Shown here: piece after piece, positions 43,293-52,122 of the stretch
Numbering within the stretch: position 1 is the stretch's first letter
Layout of the letters: each line of letters starts with the position of its first letter
DNA from: Ruegeria arenilitoris
GTDB taxonomy: Bacteria > Pseudomonadota > Alphaproteobacteria > Rhodobacterales > Rhodobacteraceae
Assembly (NCBI RefSeq): GCF_013035425.1
Contig: NZ_WQHX01000010.1
Coordinates: forward strand, 39,449-103,448
DNA: 64,000 nucleotides
Reading direction: 5' to 3'
Translations under genes and position numbers: made by a program
The notes under the pieces: generated by a model
What the model was told of the DNA's origin: nothing
Seen by the model: only the letters and a program-made list of their open reading frames with translations
The model's database searches: none

Positions 43293-44012
43293 GTGGTTGT
43301 ATTCTATCCAAGCATGAACCGTCCGATGACAACTTGCGTCGCTTTCCTCGCTGGTGTTCTGCCCCATGTATCGTTGGTTTATGCTCAGGATTGTACGCGC
43401 GATGCGATGCTCGTGTTTGATAGTTCGGCGTCTATGGCAGAACTTGGTTTGCAGCTAGATGAGCCCAGACGCATTGATGATGCCCGGGTGGCCGTGCAGG
43501 ATGCAATGCCCCTTATTGCCCCTATCCGTCGTATAGGATTAATCACATATGGTCCGGGCCCCGAGAATTCCTGTGAAGGTATCAACCTGAAGTTCGAACC
43601 TATAGAAAATGCAGCACAGCGTGTAACGGACGCTATTGCATTGCTGGATCCAAACGGTTTGACCCCTCTTACAGAAGCGGTTCGCATGGCGTCCGAGGTG
43701 CTGAATTTCCGAACAGATCCAGGCATCGTGGTGCTGGTTACGGACGGCAATGAAACTTGCGGAGGCGCGCCTTGTGCTTTGGGCGCCGAGTTGGCGTCTA
43801 CAGCCGCAGACCTGACCGTGCATGTGATCGGGTTCCGTGTCGCCACAGACCGGTTCGCTTGGGACAGTCCGGACGTGAGGCTGTTTCCCGATGGAATCTC
43901 TGTGGCCAAATGTCTATCTGATAGAACCGGTGGCAAGTATGTCACTACCCAGACCATAGAAGAACTCACCGATGCCCTGCTCAGCACATTGGGCTGCGAT
44001 TTTGTCGGCTAA
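43293..44012 (+). CDS. Exported von Willebrand factor A-domain protein
   Basis: The frame opens with GTG at 43293; ATG at 43314 or 43326 would shorten it to start at the signal peptide (MTTCVAFLAGVLPHVSLVYA). The mature part of about 210 residues is a single VWA domain with a complete metal-ion site: DSSASM (DxSxS), the Thr of NGLTPLTEAV and the Asp of VLVTDGNE. Cys residues near ETCGGAPC and in the last residues (LGCDF) may form disulfides, consistent with export. VWA domains mediate metal-dependent protein binding. No partner is adjacent. Confidence 0.83.
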   Translation: MVVFYPSMNRPMTTCVAFLAGVLPHVSLVYAQDCTRDAMLVFDSSASMAELGLQLDEPRRIDDARVAVQDAMPLIAPIRRIGLITYGPGPENSCEGINLKFEPIENAAQRVTDAIALLDPNGLTPLTEAVRMASEVLNFRTDPGIVVLVTDGNETCGGAPCALGAELASTAADLTVHVIGFRVATDRFAWDSPDVRLFPDGISVAKCLSDRTGGKYVTTQTIEELTDALLSTLGCDFVG

Positions 44013-44091
44013 CACATTCGACGATGCCAGCCAGTTTGGGGCCAAGAAACCGACTTTTTCGGCTGGCAGACGTTTCCAGAAACCCTCAATG

Positions 44092-44221
44092 TCCGCCTTT
44101 TTCGCATTAGCGTCGTTCGCAAAACTTAGCAGAACGACCGCTTTGAACCCAGAGCCGCCGTTAATCCGGCATAGGTACGCTGCTCCGCGGCGAATGACCG
44201 CTCTGAGCCCAAAGCGGACTC
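44092..44221 (+). repeat. Dispersed intergenic repeat, copy 16 (two units)
   Basis: AATGTCCGCCTTTTTCGCAT leads to GAACGACCGCTTTGAACCCA (variant centre), then a second unit, GAATGACCGCTCTGAGCCCA, with AAGCGGAC. The gap 44013-44404 between the convergent VWA and MBL genes is occupied mainly by these units. A 23-codon open frame and a GC-rich hairpin follow. Confidence 0.8.
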
Positions 44222-44368
44222 CAGTTTTTTCAGTCAAAAGTGTCAATCCGAGAATAATAGGTCTGCAAAATGGACATGACGGAACAGGAAAACGGCAAGG
44301 CTGCCAAGCTGCCTCAATTTTTCAGGCTGTTGGGTCGGTAGAGCCATATAGGCAAATTACAGATGCCT

Positions 44369-44396
44369 CCCGGGGCGACAAGGTAGAGGCCCCGGG
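44369..44396 (-). terminator. GC-rich hairpin downstream of the exported MBL-fold gene
   Basis: CCCGGGGC (44369-44376) and GCCCCGGG (44389-44396) form a perfect 8-bp stem with a 12-base loop, nine bases after the stop of the minus-strand MBL gene. No T-run follows, so it may act as a stability or pausing structure rather than a full intrinsic terminator. Confidence 0.45.
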
Positions 44397-44404
44397 GATT
44401 GGCC

Positions 44405-45736
44405 TTACTCATCGCCTGGATAAGGAAATTCTTGCCCTAATACTTCACTGGCTTCCTCAAAGATGGGACGCAGTACGTCGTCGACATCATCGTATCCGGC
44501 CTCGGTGAACTCCGAAAATTGCATGGCTTCCAAAGGCACGCCTGAACGCTCAGAGAACTCCTCTCGGTCTTCCAGCGAGGGTACTTCTGCCGGAGCGGCG
44601 AGCGGCGGAGACCATGTGCGCTCCTCGGTCACGGCCATACGCACGGTGATGTCGTCCTTGGTTACGTTCCATACCATAAAGTCGTCTGCCATGCTCAGCG
44701 GCCCATCATAGGTCGAGCGAATTCGCTCATAGACAGAGTTGACTGTGTCGAAGTCGTTGAAGAAGTGATAGGCGACCGCCATACGTGGCTGGATGTCACT
44801 CATCACCTTGCCGAAGGCTTCCGGAGCGGTGTGAACTTGCGTACCAACTAGCAGCGCCGATTCTGGTGTGAAGCGCATCTTGGTTACGAGTTCGGGCACA
44901 GCGATGAAACATTCGTGGACAGCGATATCGGCGTCCTTCGCGTGTTCTCTGAACCACTTGTTGGGGTAGGTGTCAGAGCTGAAGACGAACTTTAGATCGT
45001 TCCACTCCAACGCATAGCTGACGGCTCCATCGATCGAGTGAATGGCTGGAAACGTACGGATTGTGACGCCGTTTTCGTCGTAGATAACCTCATTTTCCAG
45101 TTTGTAGTCGAATTCATTCACTTCCATCGAATAACCGCGAAAGTCGACGTTGCCTGCGCGACCAGCGAGGTCCCAAGTTAGCATTTTTTGCATATGATCA
45201 AGCGCATAGGCTGTTCCAAGTTCGGGTGCAGCGCCTGACGGCCCCCAAACCCGCAACGGTACATTTCGGCCCATAAGGGCACCGCCTATGAAAAGATCGT
45301 GGAGCGCGCCAAAATGATCGGTGTGTAGGTGGCCGATAAAGACTTTATCCAGATAATTATAGGGTATCTGCAGCGACGAAATCCGCTCGGCAGAGCCGGA
45401 GCCGATGTCGAAAAGGAACTTGTCGCCATTGCCCAGCTCGACAAGAAAGCAGGCCGCTGCCTGAGCCGCGCGGGTCGTCGGCATGCCGGTTCCGCAGGCA
45501 ATCACTCGCATCTCATTCTCGGCCAAGTCCTCAGAATTAGGATAATAGGCGTCACGTGGTCGCATGCTGGTCTTGGTTGGCGAAACTTCTTCGACTTCTT
45601 GCGCAACCGCAGCGCCCGGCAAAACCATTTCAAAGACACTTTGCCGAACAGTTTTTGGCGCGATAGTTACGACGCCAAATGCGATACCAATCGCAAAGGT
45701 TTGAATTGTCATTCGATATGGAAAATTTAGCGGCAT
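44405..45736 (-). CDS. Exported MBL-fold metallohydrolase
   Basis: ATG at 45736 has GGAGGG six bases upstream; the longer frame to 45838 is rejected. The 443-residue protein has a signal or anchor (FAIGIAFGVVTIAP) and, after a linker, a metallo-beta-lactamase fold with VFIGHLHTDHFGAL (zinc motif HxHxDH), HSIDGAVSYAL, FSSDTYPN (metal Asp) and VAYHFFND (late His). It resembles periplasmic arylsulfatase- or lactonase-like MBL proteins, including the group automatically named GntH (guanitoxin biosynthesis) in databases; that name should not be taken as function. The C-terminus (about 370-443) is acidic and unusual. It is divergent from the regulator at 45.8 kb. Confidence 0.84.
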   Translation of the reverse strand: MPLNFPYRMTIQTFAIGIAFGVVTIAPKTVRQSVFEMVLPGAAVAQEVEEVSPTKTSMRPRDAYYPNSEDLAENEMRVIACGTGMPTTRAAQAAACFLVELGNGDKFLFDIGSGSAERISSLQIPYNYLDKVFIGHLHTDHFGALHDLFIGGALMGRNVPLRVWGPSGAAPELGTAYALDHMQKMLTWDLAGRAGNVDFRGYSMEVNEFDYKLENEVIYDENGVTIRTFPAIHSIDGAVSYALEWNDLKFVFSSDTYPNKWFREHAKDADIAVHECFIAVPELVTKMRFTPESALLVGTQVHTAPEAFGKVMSDIQPRMAVAYHFFNDFDTVNSVYERIRSTYDGPLSMADDFMVWNVTKDDITVRMAVTEERTWSPPLAAPAEVPSLEDREEFSERSGVPLEAMQFSEFTEAGYDDVDDVLRPIFEEASEVLGQEFPYPGDE

Positions 45737-45822
45737 TAGAAACCCTCCATTTGCGTCAATCTTGCTATGCCTATTTTGCCACAAAAGTGTGTAATGTTTA
45801 ACTATGTTGGAGTGAGGACGGG

Positions 45823-47211
45823 GTGGGTCACTCCTCACATTTCTTTTGGGATAAGGTTATGGCACCGGTTTCAGATCCGATCAGCAATACAGAAATCAAT
45901 GCTGCCCTTCAGAGTGTTCTCACCAACCCTAGGTTTGATGGCGCAGGGCGGGTAAAAGACATTTTGTCTTATACAGTGGCAGAAGAAGTTGCAGGTCGTG
46001 GAGAGCAAATAAGGGGCAAAACGATTGTTGCTGACGTCTATGGGCGCGAAACGCTAAAGGGCAGTGACCCGGTAAATGCGATCCGAGTTCAAGCGAGAAG
46101 GCTTAGGAGGTTGCTGGATCAATACTATGAGACTGCCGGTCGAAACGATCCAGTAAGAATCCACATAGACCGCGGCAGTTATCGACCGCGATTTGAACGC
46201 GTTTTCCGCGAGCAGGCGCCTAAAGCCGCCGTTCGCAAGCAATCGAAGTGGACAACAATCGGAGCTTTTTCGATTGGGACATTGACCGGGGCAGCGTTAA
46301 CTGCATTGTTGTTTGTGGCCGTCAAACCGTGGGCGTTTAAAACAACTGACGGCGACGATCAATCCACCGTGATCGCTCGCGCGGAGCGGGCCTCCTTGTA
46401 CGATAAGTCACCAGTAACCCTTCAAGCGTTCAATCTCGCGGATCAAGCGCGCGAAATGCTCTTTCCGTTATTCGATCGACCCCGTCAGCTGCTAGCTCTT
46501 TCCGTATTCCAAAGGGTTATTGAGCTCGATCCAAGCTATTACGGCGGCTACGCGGGGGCTGCTCAGGCTTTGGCTACACTGTCGATATTGGAACCGTCTT
46601 CAGACAAAAGATCAGAAACAGTCACAGCTGCGTTGGAAATGGCAGAGTCAGCTGTTCAGATTGCTCCGACCGAAGCTTGGAGTCAGTCAGCGATGAGTTT
46701 TGCCATGTTCGCAAGTGGGGAATATGATGAATCTCTGGCGTTGGGGCAAAGAACTGTCCAATTGGACCCTGACGACGGGCATGTTCTGGATTATTTTGGA
46801 ACGGTGGCTCTCTTCTCAGGTCGGTTCGAGGAGGCCGCGAATTCCTCAGGACGGGATGATTTAACATCGTCAAGCAATCAACGATTTGCGCGTCGCAATA
46901 TTTCGGGAGCAGCGAATTATCACCTTGGGAATTACGCCACTACAGTGGAGAACTTCGAAAGCGCCGCGGAATTCGGTGATCCGTTAAGTGCGCCTTCGTT
47001 GGCTTATCACGCGGCAGCATTGGCTAGACTTGGTCAAACCGATGCGGCGACAGAGAAATTGAAAGAATTAGATTTTGCTTGGCCGAATGCTCCCATAAAG
47101 TCGATGCTTGTCGGAATATTTTCTAAGGGAGAGTTTGTTGGTGACGTGACTGCAGAACTTGAAAAACTCGGTTGGTCAAACCCAGTAAAGCGACCTTCAG
47201 ACCAAGAATAG
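45823..47211 (+). CDS. Membrane-anchored winged-helix-like regulator with TPR domain
   Basis: GTG at 45823 or ATG at 45859 (MAPVSDPISNTEINAALQSV) may be the start. Residues about 20-130 match a DNA-binding-type domain known from TPR regulators of alphaproteobacteria (blocks FDGAGRVKDILSYTVAEEVA, GKTIVADVYGRETLKGSDPV, IRVQARRLRRLLDQYYETAG and IHIDRGSYRPRF). One membrane helix follows (IGAFSIGTLTGAALTALLFV, about 146-165), then TPR helices with ELDPSYYGGYAGAAQALATL and QLDPDDGHVLDYFG. The domain order (DNA binding, membrane, sensor) is CadC-like. It is divergent from the exported MBL gene and may control it (inference). Confidence 0.8.
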   Translation: MGHSSHFFWDKVMAPVSDPISNTEINAALQSVLTNPRFDGAGRVKDILSYTVAEEVAGRGEQIRGKTIVADVYGRETLKGSDPVNAIRVQARRLRRLLDQYYETAGRNDPVRIHIDRGSYRPRFERVFREQAPKAAVRKQSKWTTIGAFSIGTLTGAALTALLFVAVKPWAFKTTDGDDQSTVIARAERASLYDKSPVTLQAFNLADQAREMLFPLFDRPRQLLALSVFQRVIELDPSYYGGYAGAAQALATLSILEPSSDKRSETVTAALEMAESAVQIAPTEAWSQSAMSFAMFASGEYDESLALGQRTVQLDPDDGHVLDYFGTVALFSGRFEEAANSSGRDDLTSSSNQRFARRNISGAANYHLGNYATTVENFESAAEFGDPLSAPSLAYHAAALARLGQTDAATEKLKELDFAWPNAPIKSMLVGIFSKGEFVGDVTAELEKLGWSNPVKRPSDQE

Positions 47212-47294
47212 CGTTTTTGCCAGTCCTGCCCTGGGAGTAAAATAGCAATAACAAAATGGCATGTCCTTTTGAGGATCTGGTTTAGGGTACACTG

Positions 47295-47360
47295 AGTCCG
47301 CAAAGCAGACGTTGAGCAGACTTCACTGAATGACCGCTTCGAGCCCAAAGAGGTCGTTCA
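47295..47360 (+). repeat. Dispersed intergenic repeat, copy 17 (best preserved long form)
   Basis: GTCCGCAAAGCAGACGTTGA, GCAGACTTCACTGAATGACC, then GCTTCGAGCCCAAAGAGGTC and GTTC. It is among the most complete copies, with the flank, the core and the palindromic arms GAATGACC and GGTCGTTC. Confidence 0.88.
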
Positions 47361-47399
47361 ATCCGCCTTGGTTGATGCGATCGAGACGCTCAGTCATAA

Positions 47400-48449
47400 T
47401 TGACCGAGGAACTGATGTGGAGGCTTTTCAGGATGACAAACAACCTTGCACCCAGGACATCGTTCAAACCATCTATCGTCGATCGTCTGAGTATTCGGGT
47501 CGTTGTTGATTCCAGCTACGATCTTTTTGCGCTAAAATACGAGCACCCTCACGTCGACGTAAGCCACATCACGTTCATTCCCGGGCGACAGATGACGACA
47601 CTTGCATGCGAATGGGGTCTTTCGCTGCACCTTTGCTCGGAACGAAATGGCGAAACAGCACAGCACATTCTCGACTTTGGATGGACGCCGGAAATCATCA
47701 ACCGCAATTTCGATCTTCTTGGAATTGACCCAACCAGAATTGATGGGCTGATCCTGAGCCACGCTCATCGTGATCATTTCGGCGGTCTTGCCGGGTTTGT
47801 GGATCATTACCGCCACAGGATGCCGGACCAGGTGCCGTTTTACGTCGGCGGCGAGGAGACATTTCGCGAAAAATGGCTGGGCAAGAAAGAAAACCCGTTC
47901 TCTTGGGGCGCGCTGGACGGCACGTGGCTGACGGCCCAGAACGTAACGCCGGTGTGCTGCAACCAGCCGCATGACATCAAACAGGCGTTCACTTCCGGCT
48001 ACATTGACCGAAATTCGTTTGAAACTGTGACCGGCGGTTCGATGGTCGTGGAAGCCGAAGAACCTTACAACCATTTCACTCAAGCTGAGCTCGGCGGCAG
48101 GCTTGTCACGGACTTACACCCGGACGAGCACGCGACCTGTTACATCGTGCAGGGGAAGGGCCTGGTTGTCATCACCTCCTGCGGACACGTCGGGTTGATC
48201 AATACGACGAGAGCAGCAATGGCAGTATCAGGGGTGTCAAAACTTCACGCCGTCATTGGCGGCTTCCACCTAGGTCCTGCGCCGCTGGACTACATCGAAC
48301 ACACGATTGACGAGCTGCAATCCTTGGACCCCGACGTCGTCCTTCCCATGCATTGCTCAGGTTCGAACTTCATCGCAGCGATGGAGCGGAGAATGCCCGA
48401 CAAGCTGATCACCACAAATGTGGGGTCGCTCTTCACCTTCAGGAGTTGA
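47400..48449 (+). CDS. Cytosolic MBL-fold metallohydrolase (dihydropterin-synthase-associated type)
   Basis: The first codon may be TTG 47400, ATG 47415 or ATG 47433; GGAGG nearest 47433 suggests the last. The protein of about 340 residues resembles MBL proteins often annotated as RFA-P synthase-like: LILSHAHRDHFGGLAGFVDH (zinc motif), GGEETFREKWL, HPDEHATCYIVQGKGLVVIT with a metal His, and CGHVGLINTT. HAVIGGFHLGPAPLDYIEHT and LPMHCSG hold the last metal ligands. There is no signal peptide. The substrate is unknown. It is isolated, behind repeat copy 17. Confidence 0.83.
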   Translation: MTEELMWRLFRMTNNLAPRTSFKPSIVDRLSIRVVVDSSYDLFALKYEHPHVDVSHITFIPGRQMTTLACEWGLSLHLCSERNGETAQHILDFGWTPEIINRNFDLLGIDPTRIDGLILSHAHRDHFGGLAGFVDHYRHRMPDQVPFYVGGEETFREKWLGKKENPFSWGALDGTWLTAQNVTPVCCNQPHDIKQAFTSGYIDRNSFETVTGGSMVVEAEEPYNHFTQAELGGRLVTDLHPDEHATCYIVQGKGLVVITSCGHVGLINTTRAAMAVSGVSKLHAVIGGFHLGPAPLDYIEHTIDELQSLDPDVVLPMHCSGSNFIAAMERRMPDKLITTNVGSLFTFRS

Positions 48450-48592
48450 GGTTTGTTCATAGTCTGGGCGGGTCGGGGCCGGCGAGCAGAGAGCGAGCGC
48501 AGCTCCAACCACCAGAGCACGACGTGCGCAGGCATTGTCCGCAAATCGGTCTTTCAAAGAATGCATGAAGCTCAGCGGAACCAGTCACAGCT

Positions 48593-48710
48593 TCATGCGT
48601 CTAACCAGTTTTCGGTTAGCGACTTGAACAGGTCCGGTTGTTCCCAAGCTAAACTGTGACCTGCGCAATCAAGTACGGCCAGCGTCGCACGCGGGTATGT
48701 ATCCCGCAGC
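48593..48710 (-). pseudogene. Alpha/beta-hydrolase, C-terminal stub
   Basis: On the minus strand a frame ending at 48593 reads YPRATLAVLDCAGHSLAWEQ, then PDLFKSLTENWLDA. This is the last strand and helix of an alpha/beta hydrolase with its catalytic His (AGHSLAWEQP). Nothing of the rest of the gene is present: immediately upstream (plus-strand 48711 on) is repeat copy 18. The gene was evidently cut at, or replaced up to, the repeat. The remaining gap 48741-48944 has no recognisable content, and plus-strand frames across 48453-48660 look random. Confidence 0.65.
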
Positions 48711-48740
48711 GAACGACCGCATCGAGCCCAATTGTGCCGC
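48711..48740 (+). repeat. Dispersed intergenic repeat, copy 18, at the edge of a gene stub
   Basis: GAACGACCGCATCGAGCCCA, followed by ATTGTGCC. It directly adjoins the truncated alpha/beta-hydrolase fragment, so this copy marks a rearrangement end point. Confidence 0.72.
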
Positions 48741-48944
48741 TCAAATCCTAGAGCTGTAGAGCGGTGGTCAGTTACGTCTAGATCGCGCGGGGTTCTGTTG
48801 GGAAGGACAAATTCTCCGATCTGCGACTAGTTCGATCAGGCCTCAAAAGACCTAGTAGAATGGCCTAGTGGCGCTTTTCAGTTCGTTTTGTGCTAGATTC
48901 AAGCTGCCGAAGGAGTGGCGGGATAGACTGAGAGGTGCGCTCGA

Positions 48945-49340
48945 ATGAATGAAATCTATGGCCCCGTAGAAGGCGGGTGTTTATGCGGAGCCGTTCGCTA
49001 TTCGCTCAGCCAGCCACCCCACAATGCCGGTTATTGTCATTGTCGGATGTGCCAAAGAGCCCTAGGGAACCTGTTCGGGGCCTGGATCATGACCAAGAAC
49101 GAATACCTCCGGTACCCTAAGAAAGAGCCGAACTGGTACGCGGCCAGCGATGCCGCCCGGCGCGGGTTTTGTAGTACATGCGGCTCACCGATTGTTTGGC
49201 AACCCGAAGGTAAGGATTTTGCCGCTATCTGGATCGGTACCCTGGATGATCCGACCGCTTATGTACCGCAAGGTCATTGGCATACGGAAGGTAAGATCCC
49301 TTGGGTGGACATTCACGACCATTTGCCTGTCCGATCATGA
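48945..49340 (+). CDS. GFA family (glutathione-dependent formaldehyde-activating-like) protein
   Basis: The 131-residue protein has the zinc-binding pattern of the family: GGCLCGAVRYSL (about 9-20), YCHCRMCQRA (about 31-40) and FCSTCGSPIVW (about 73-83). GFA-type proteins bind two zinc ions; most lack proven formaldehyde activity. ATG at 48945 is preferred, with GAGGTG upstream. It lies 65 bases before the next cyclase/TPR gene and may share a transcript with it. Confidence 0.88.
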   Translation: MNEIYGPVEGGCLCGAVRYSLSQPPHNAGYCHCRMCQRALGNLFGAWIMTKNEYLRYPKKEPNWYAASDAARRGFCSTCGSPIVWQPEGKDFAAIWIGTLDDPTAYVPQGHWHTEGKIPWVDIHDHLPVRS

Positions 49341-49405
49341 GAAATTTGTTGCACACCAGGTGGAAACTGCGATCTGAGCGCCATAACAGAGGGGTTTAAC
49401 AGGAT

Positions 49406-51100
49406 TTGAATAGACGTCTGGCCGCTATTTTAGTTGCTGATGTAGTCGGTTATTCGCGCATGATGGGCGAAGACGAAGCGCAGGCTCTCGCAGCCCTGCA
49501 GCACTTACGTGACGATCTGTTCGAGCCAGAAGTCGCCAGTAGATCTGGCAAGGTCATCAAGAGAATCGGGGACGGCTGGCTGGTGGAGTTCGAGTCCGCA
49601 GTAGAAGCCGTTTCCTGTGCGCTGGGTGTGCAAGACAAACTGGCGAAAAAAGATATTGCGCTCCGTATCGGCATCCATATTGGGGACATCGTGCACGAGG
49701 GCGACGATATTTTCGGCGATGGTGTTAACGTTGCCGCCCGGCTCGAGGCGGTCGCTGGTGCCGGTCAGATCGTCATCTCAAACGACGTCAGACGGCTAAT
49801 CTCGAGTCTCATCAGCCGCAGCTTCCACGACAATGGAATCGTCCACCTCAAGAACATAATCGAACCGGTGTGGATCTGGAGCTGGCCTGACAGGCTGCCG
49901 GTCCCGGCAGCGGAACCTGATCGATTTGGCCGAAAGCCGCGCGTATTTGTAGGCGAATTCGAGACGACCCAGAATGACGCGCAAGACGTGGCCCGTGCCG
50001 TTTGCGAGGATCTTTCCACCATGTTCTCCCGTCAGACTGCCCTCATTCTGGTCGATGACAAGGAGAGCGCGGACTATTTGGTTGGCGGCTCTGTGCGCAG
50101 CGCGGGCCCGCGCTATCGCGTTGTCGCGCACCTGACCCATAGGGAGACAGGTGAGCAGGTCTGGTCAGAACGATATGACGAAACCGATGAGGATGTGTTC
50201 CGGCTACAGGATCAATGCGGCATCAAGGTTGCCAGCGCCGTGAGGGTGCGAATCTCAATCAACGAAGCCGGGTATGTCGATGATTTACCCTTGGAAAAGT
50301 TGACGGTTGAACAACTACTGAATGTGGCTGCCCGGTGCTACATGTCGACGTCGCGGGACATCTGGCTAAGGGCTAGACAGGCGCTTGAATTGGCCCTTCA
50401 GCATGATCCAGACAACTGGATGGCCTATGCGATGCTCTGTTACGAGGCAACCAGCGAACTGGACTTCGGATGGCGCAGGCTGCCAAACGAAGATGCGGTG
50501 CGAACCTGCCGCTATATCGAACGCGCGGTCCGGCTGAACCCGAACAGCGACGTCGTTCGCATGACACATGCCAAGGTTTTGCTTGCCGTGAAAAAGGACC
50601 ATGCAGCTGCCAAGGCCGAGGCGGAACTGGCGCTGAAACTCAACAAGAACTTCATGCACGCGGTTGCGCAAATGGCGATGATCGAAGCCTATCTCGGCAA
50701 TGCCGCAGTGGCGATGACTCTGGCGCGACAGGCCGTTGAAGATGATGCAAGCCATCCCTACCTGTTCTACTTTCTGCGTCAGGCCGGTATCAGTTTCGCG
50801 GTTCTGGGGCAGTATGATCAGGCCGCGGAGTACTTCATGAAGGCGGACTTGGCTGCGCCCGGGCTTCCGGCGAACCTTATGGGGCTAGCCGCTTCGCGCC
50901 AACTCTTGGGAAACACCGAGGGTGCCCGGGAAACGATGGCGAAGCTCACGTCCATCGCTCCTCAATTCAATTTGCAAGAACTGGAGGCCTGGCCCTTCAG
51001 GGACCCGTCGGGCTGGGTTCCAATACGGGAGGCCTTGGAAGCAGCAGGCGCAAGGAAAATGCCTCCGATCTCGGTTGTAGGTCGTCGTTTGACTTCATGA
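49406..51100 (+). CDS. Class III adenylate cyclase with TolB-N-like and TPR domains
   Basis: TTG at 49406 (LNRRLAAILVADVVGYSRMM) follows AACAGGA; no ATG fits better. The 564-residue protein has the cyclase at about 1-160 with VADVVGYSRM (first Asp), GKVIKRIGDGWLVEFESAVE (Lys and second Asp) and GDGVNVAARLEAVAGAGQ (Asp, Asn and Arg). The TolB-N-like part (about 185-300) is divergent and lacks the usual AVLPF start, reading VFVGEFETTQNDAQDVARAV instead. TPR helices follow to about residue 540. The sensor half has diverged most among the four cyclase/TPR proteins, so it may recognise a different partner. Confidence 0.87.
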   Translation: MNRRLAAILVADVVGYSRMMGEDEAQALAALQHLRDDLFEPEVASRSGKVIKRIGDGWLVEFESAVEAVSCALGVQDKLAKKDIALRIGIHIGDIVHEGDDIFGDGVNVAARLEAVAGAGQIVISNDVRRLISSLISRSFHDNGIVHLKNIIEPVWIWSWPDRLPVPAAEPDRFGRKPRVFVGEFETTQNDAQDVARAVCEDLSTMFSRQTALILVDDKESADYLVGGSVRSAGPRYRVVAHLTHRETGEQVWSERYDETDEDVFRLQDQCGIKVASAVRVRISINEAGYVDDLPLEKLTVEQLLNVAARCYMSTSRDIWLRARQALELALQHDPDNWMAYAMLCYEATSELDFGWRRLPNEDAVRTCRYIERAVRLNPNSDVVRMTHAKVLLAVKKDHAAAKAEAELALKLNKNFMHAVAQMAMIEAYLGNAAVAMTLARQAVEDDASHPYLFYFLRQAGISFAVLGQYDQAAEYFMKADLAAPGLPANLMGLAASRQLLGNTEGARETMAKLTSIAPQFNLQELEAWPFRDPSGWVPIREALEAAGARKMPPISVVGRRLTS

Positions 51101-51129
51101 ATTTCGCCGCCTGGATCGAAAGTCCCGAA

Positions 51130-51168
51130 AGCAGACGCTGAACGGGTTCTACTGAATGACCACCCCAA
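51130..51168 (+). repeat. Dispersed intergenic repeat, copy 19 (partial)
   Basis: GAAAGCAGACGCTGAACGGG, then TTCTACTGAATGACCACCCC. The flank block is present but the GAGCCC centre is lost, so only the flank gives its orientation, which agrees with other right-hand copies. Confidence 0.55.
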
Positions 51169-51299
51169 GTCGAGAGCTGTCGGATAGCCATGTCGTCAAC
51201 TGACAGTATGATAAGTTGCGGCATGCAGCGCATGTAAAATCGCAAGATGTTGGAGAGCGGACCAAGTCCCCATAAGGTCCGAGACACTGTCCAAAACTG

Positions 51300-51713
51300 T
51301 TACTCGTCTACCAAAATCCTGCCAGGCTGCCCCTTTTCGTGAATCCTGAAAACGATAATAGTCGCACCTTCATCTCCAGAACGGGCGGTGTGAACCGCCT
51401 TCAGCGGCACAATTCCGACGTCCCCCGCTAAAATTTCTTTTTCGTCTTCCCCGTCCAGCAATAGAGTTACGCTGCCTTGTAGCATGTATGCAATTTCTTC
51501 ACCTGGATGCCAGTGTTTGGGTAAGGTCACGTTGGGCGGTAGCGCAACGTGGCTGACGATCACTTCCAATTCGTCAGAGCCTTCTAGGGCATTTGCCAAC
51601 AAGTCTTGGATTTCCGGGGCTTTCAGGTCAGTCGTTTTCGGAGCCTCGTGTGCAATCGCGGTGGAGACTGCAGCAGCGACAAACAGAGCTACCAATGCCA
51701 GAATTTTCTTCAT
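51300..51713 (-). CDS. Exported cupin-domain protein
   Basis: ATG at 51713 is placed seven bases after AAGGA (an ATG two codons upstream is possible). A signal peptide (MKKILALVALFVAAAVSTAIAHEA) leads to a mature protein of about 115 residues. It has one cupin barrel: PKHWHPGEEIAYMLQGSVTL (first motif with HxH and Glu) and IVPLKAVHTARSG (second motif with His). Single-domain exported cupins are often stress or sensing proteins of unknown substrate. It is convergent with the cyclase/TPR gene. The upstream gap 51714-52122 carries repeat copy 20 and otherwise nothing I recognise. Confidence 0.85.
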   Translation of the reverse strand: MKKILALVALFVAAAVSTAIAHEAPKTTDLKAPEIQDLLANALEGSDELEVIVSHVALPPNVTLPKHWHPGEEIAYMLQGSVTLLLDGEDEKEILAGDVGIVPLKAVHTARSGDEGATIIVFRIHEKGQPGRILVDE

Positions 51714-51867
51714 AGCCATTTCCTTCCAAAAACGTTAGTCATGTTAATTCTTTTTCGACGAAATCAACTTTACATCTTGGCTTTTATGTTTCGGCCCTCG
51801 CCGTTGATCGGACGCCCTTGTACGTTTTTTTAGTCCGCTAACTAGACATCCTTCGTCAAAGAAAAAA

Positions 51868-51891
51868 GTTCGCTTCGAGCCCGAATTGGAA
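51868..51891 (+). repeat. Dispersed intergenic repeat, copy 20 (short)
   Basis: AGTTCGCTTCGAGCCCGAAT, followed by TGGA, is a core-only copy in GAGCCC orientation between the cupin and cysteine-synthase genes. Confidence 0.6.
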
Positions 51892-52122
51892 TTTCCACCG
51901 TGCTAAGCGCAGACGATATCTACAGTCCTCCTTAGTCCACAAGGATCGGCACGTCGTCTGACAGTAGCGGTGCGGAGCGCGGGGTGGTTTCGATCAGCCG
52001 ACTGGAGCTGTGTTCTTAGCTCAACGTGCAATCAGGACGGTTTTAACTCAGCGGATTTTATAAAAAGGGGCCGGCCGGCGACATGTTAATTTGGTCCAGA
52101 CTGTGGCACGCTATAAGAAATT

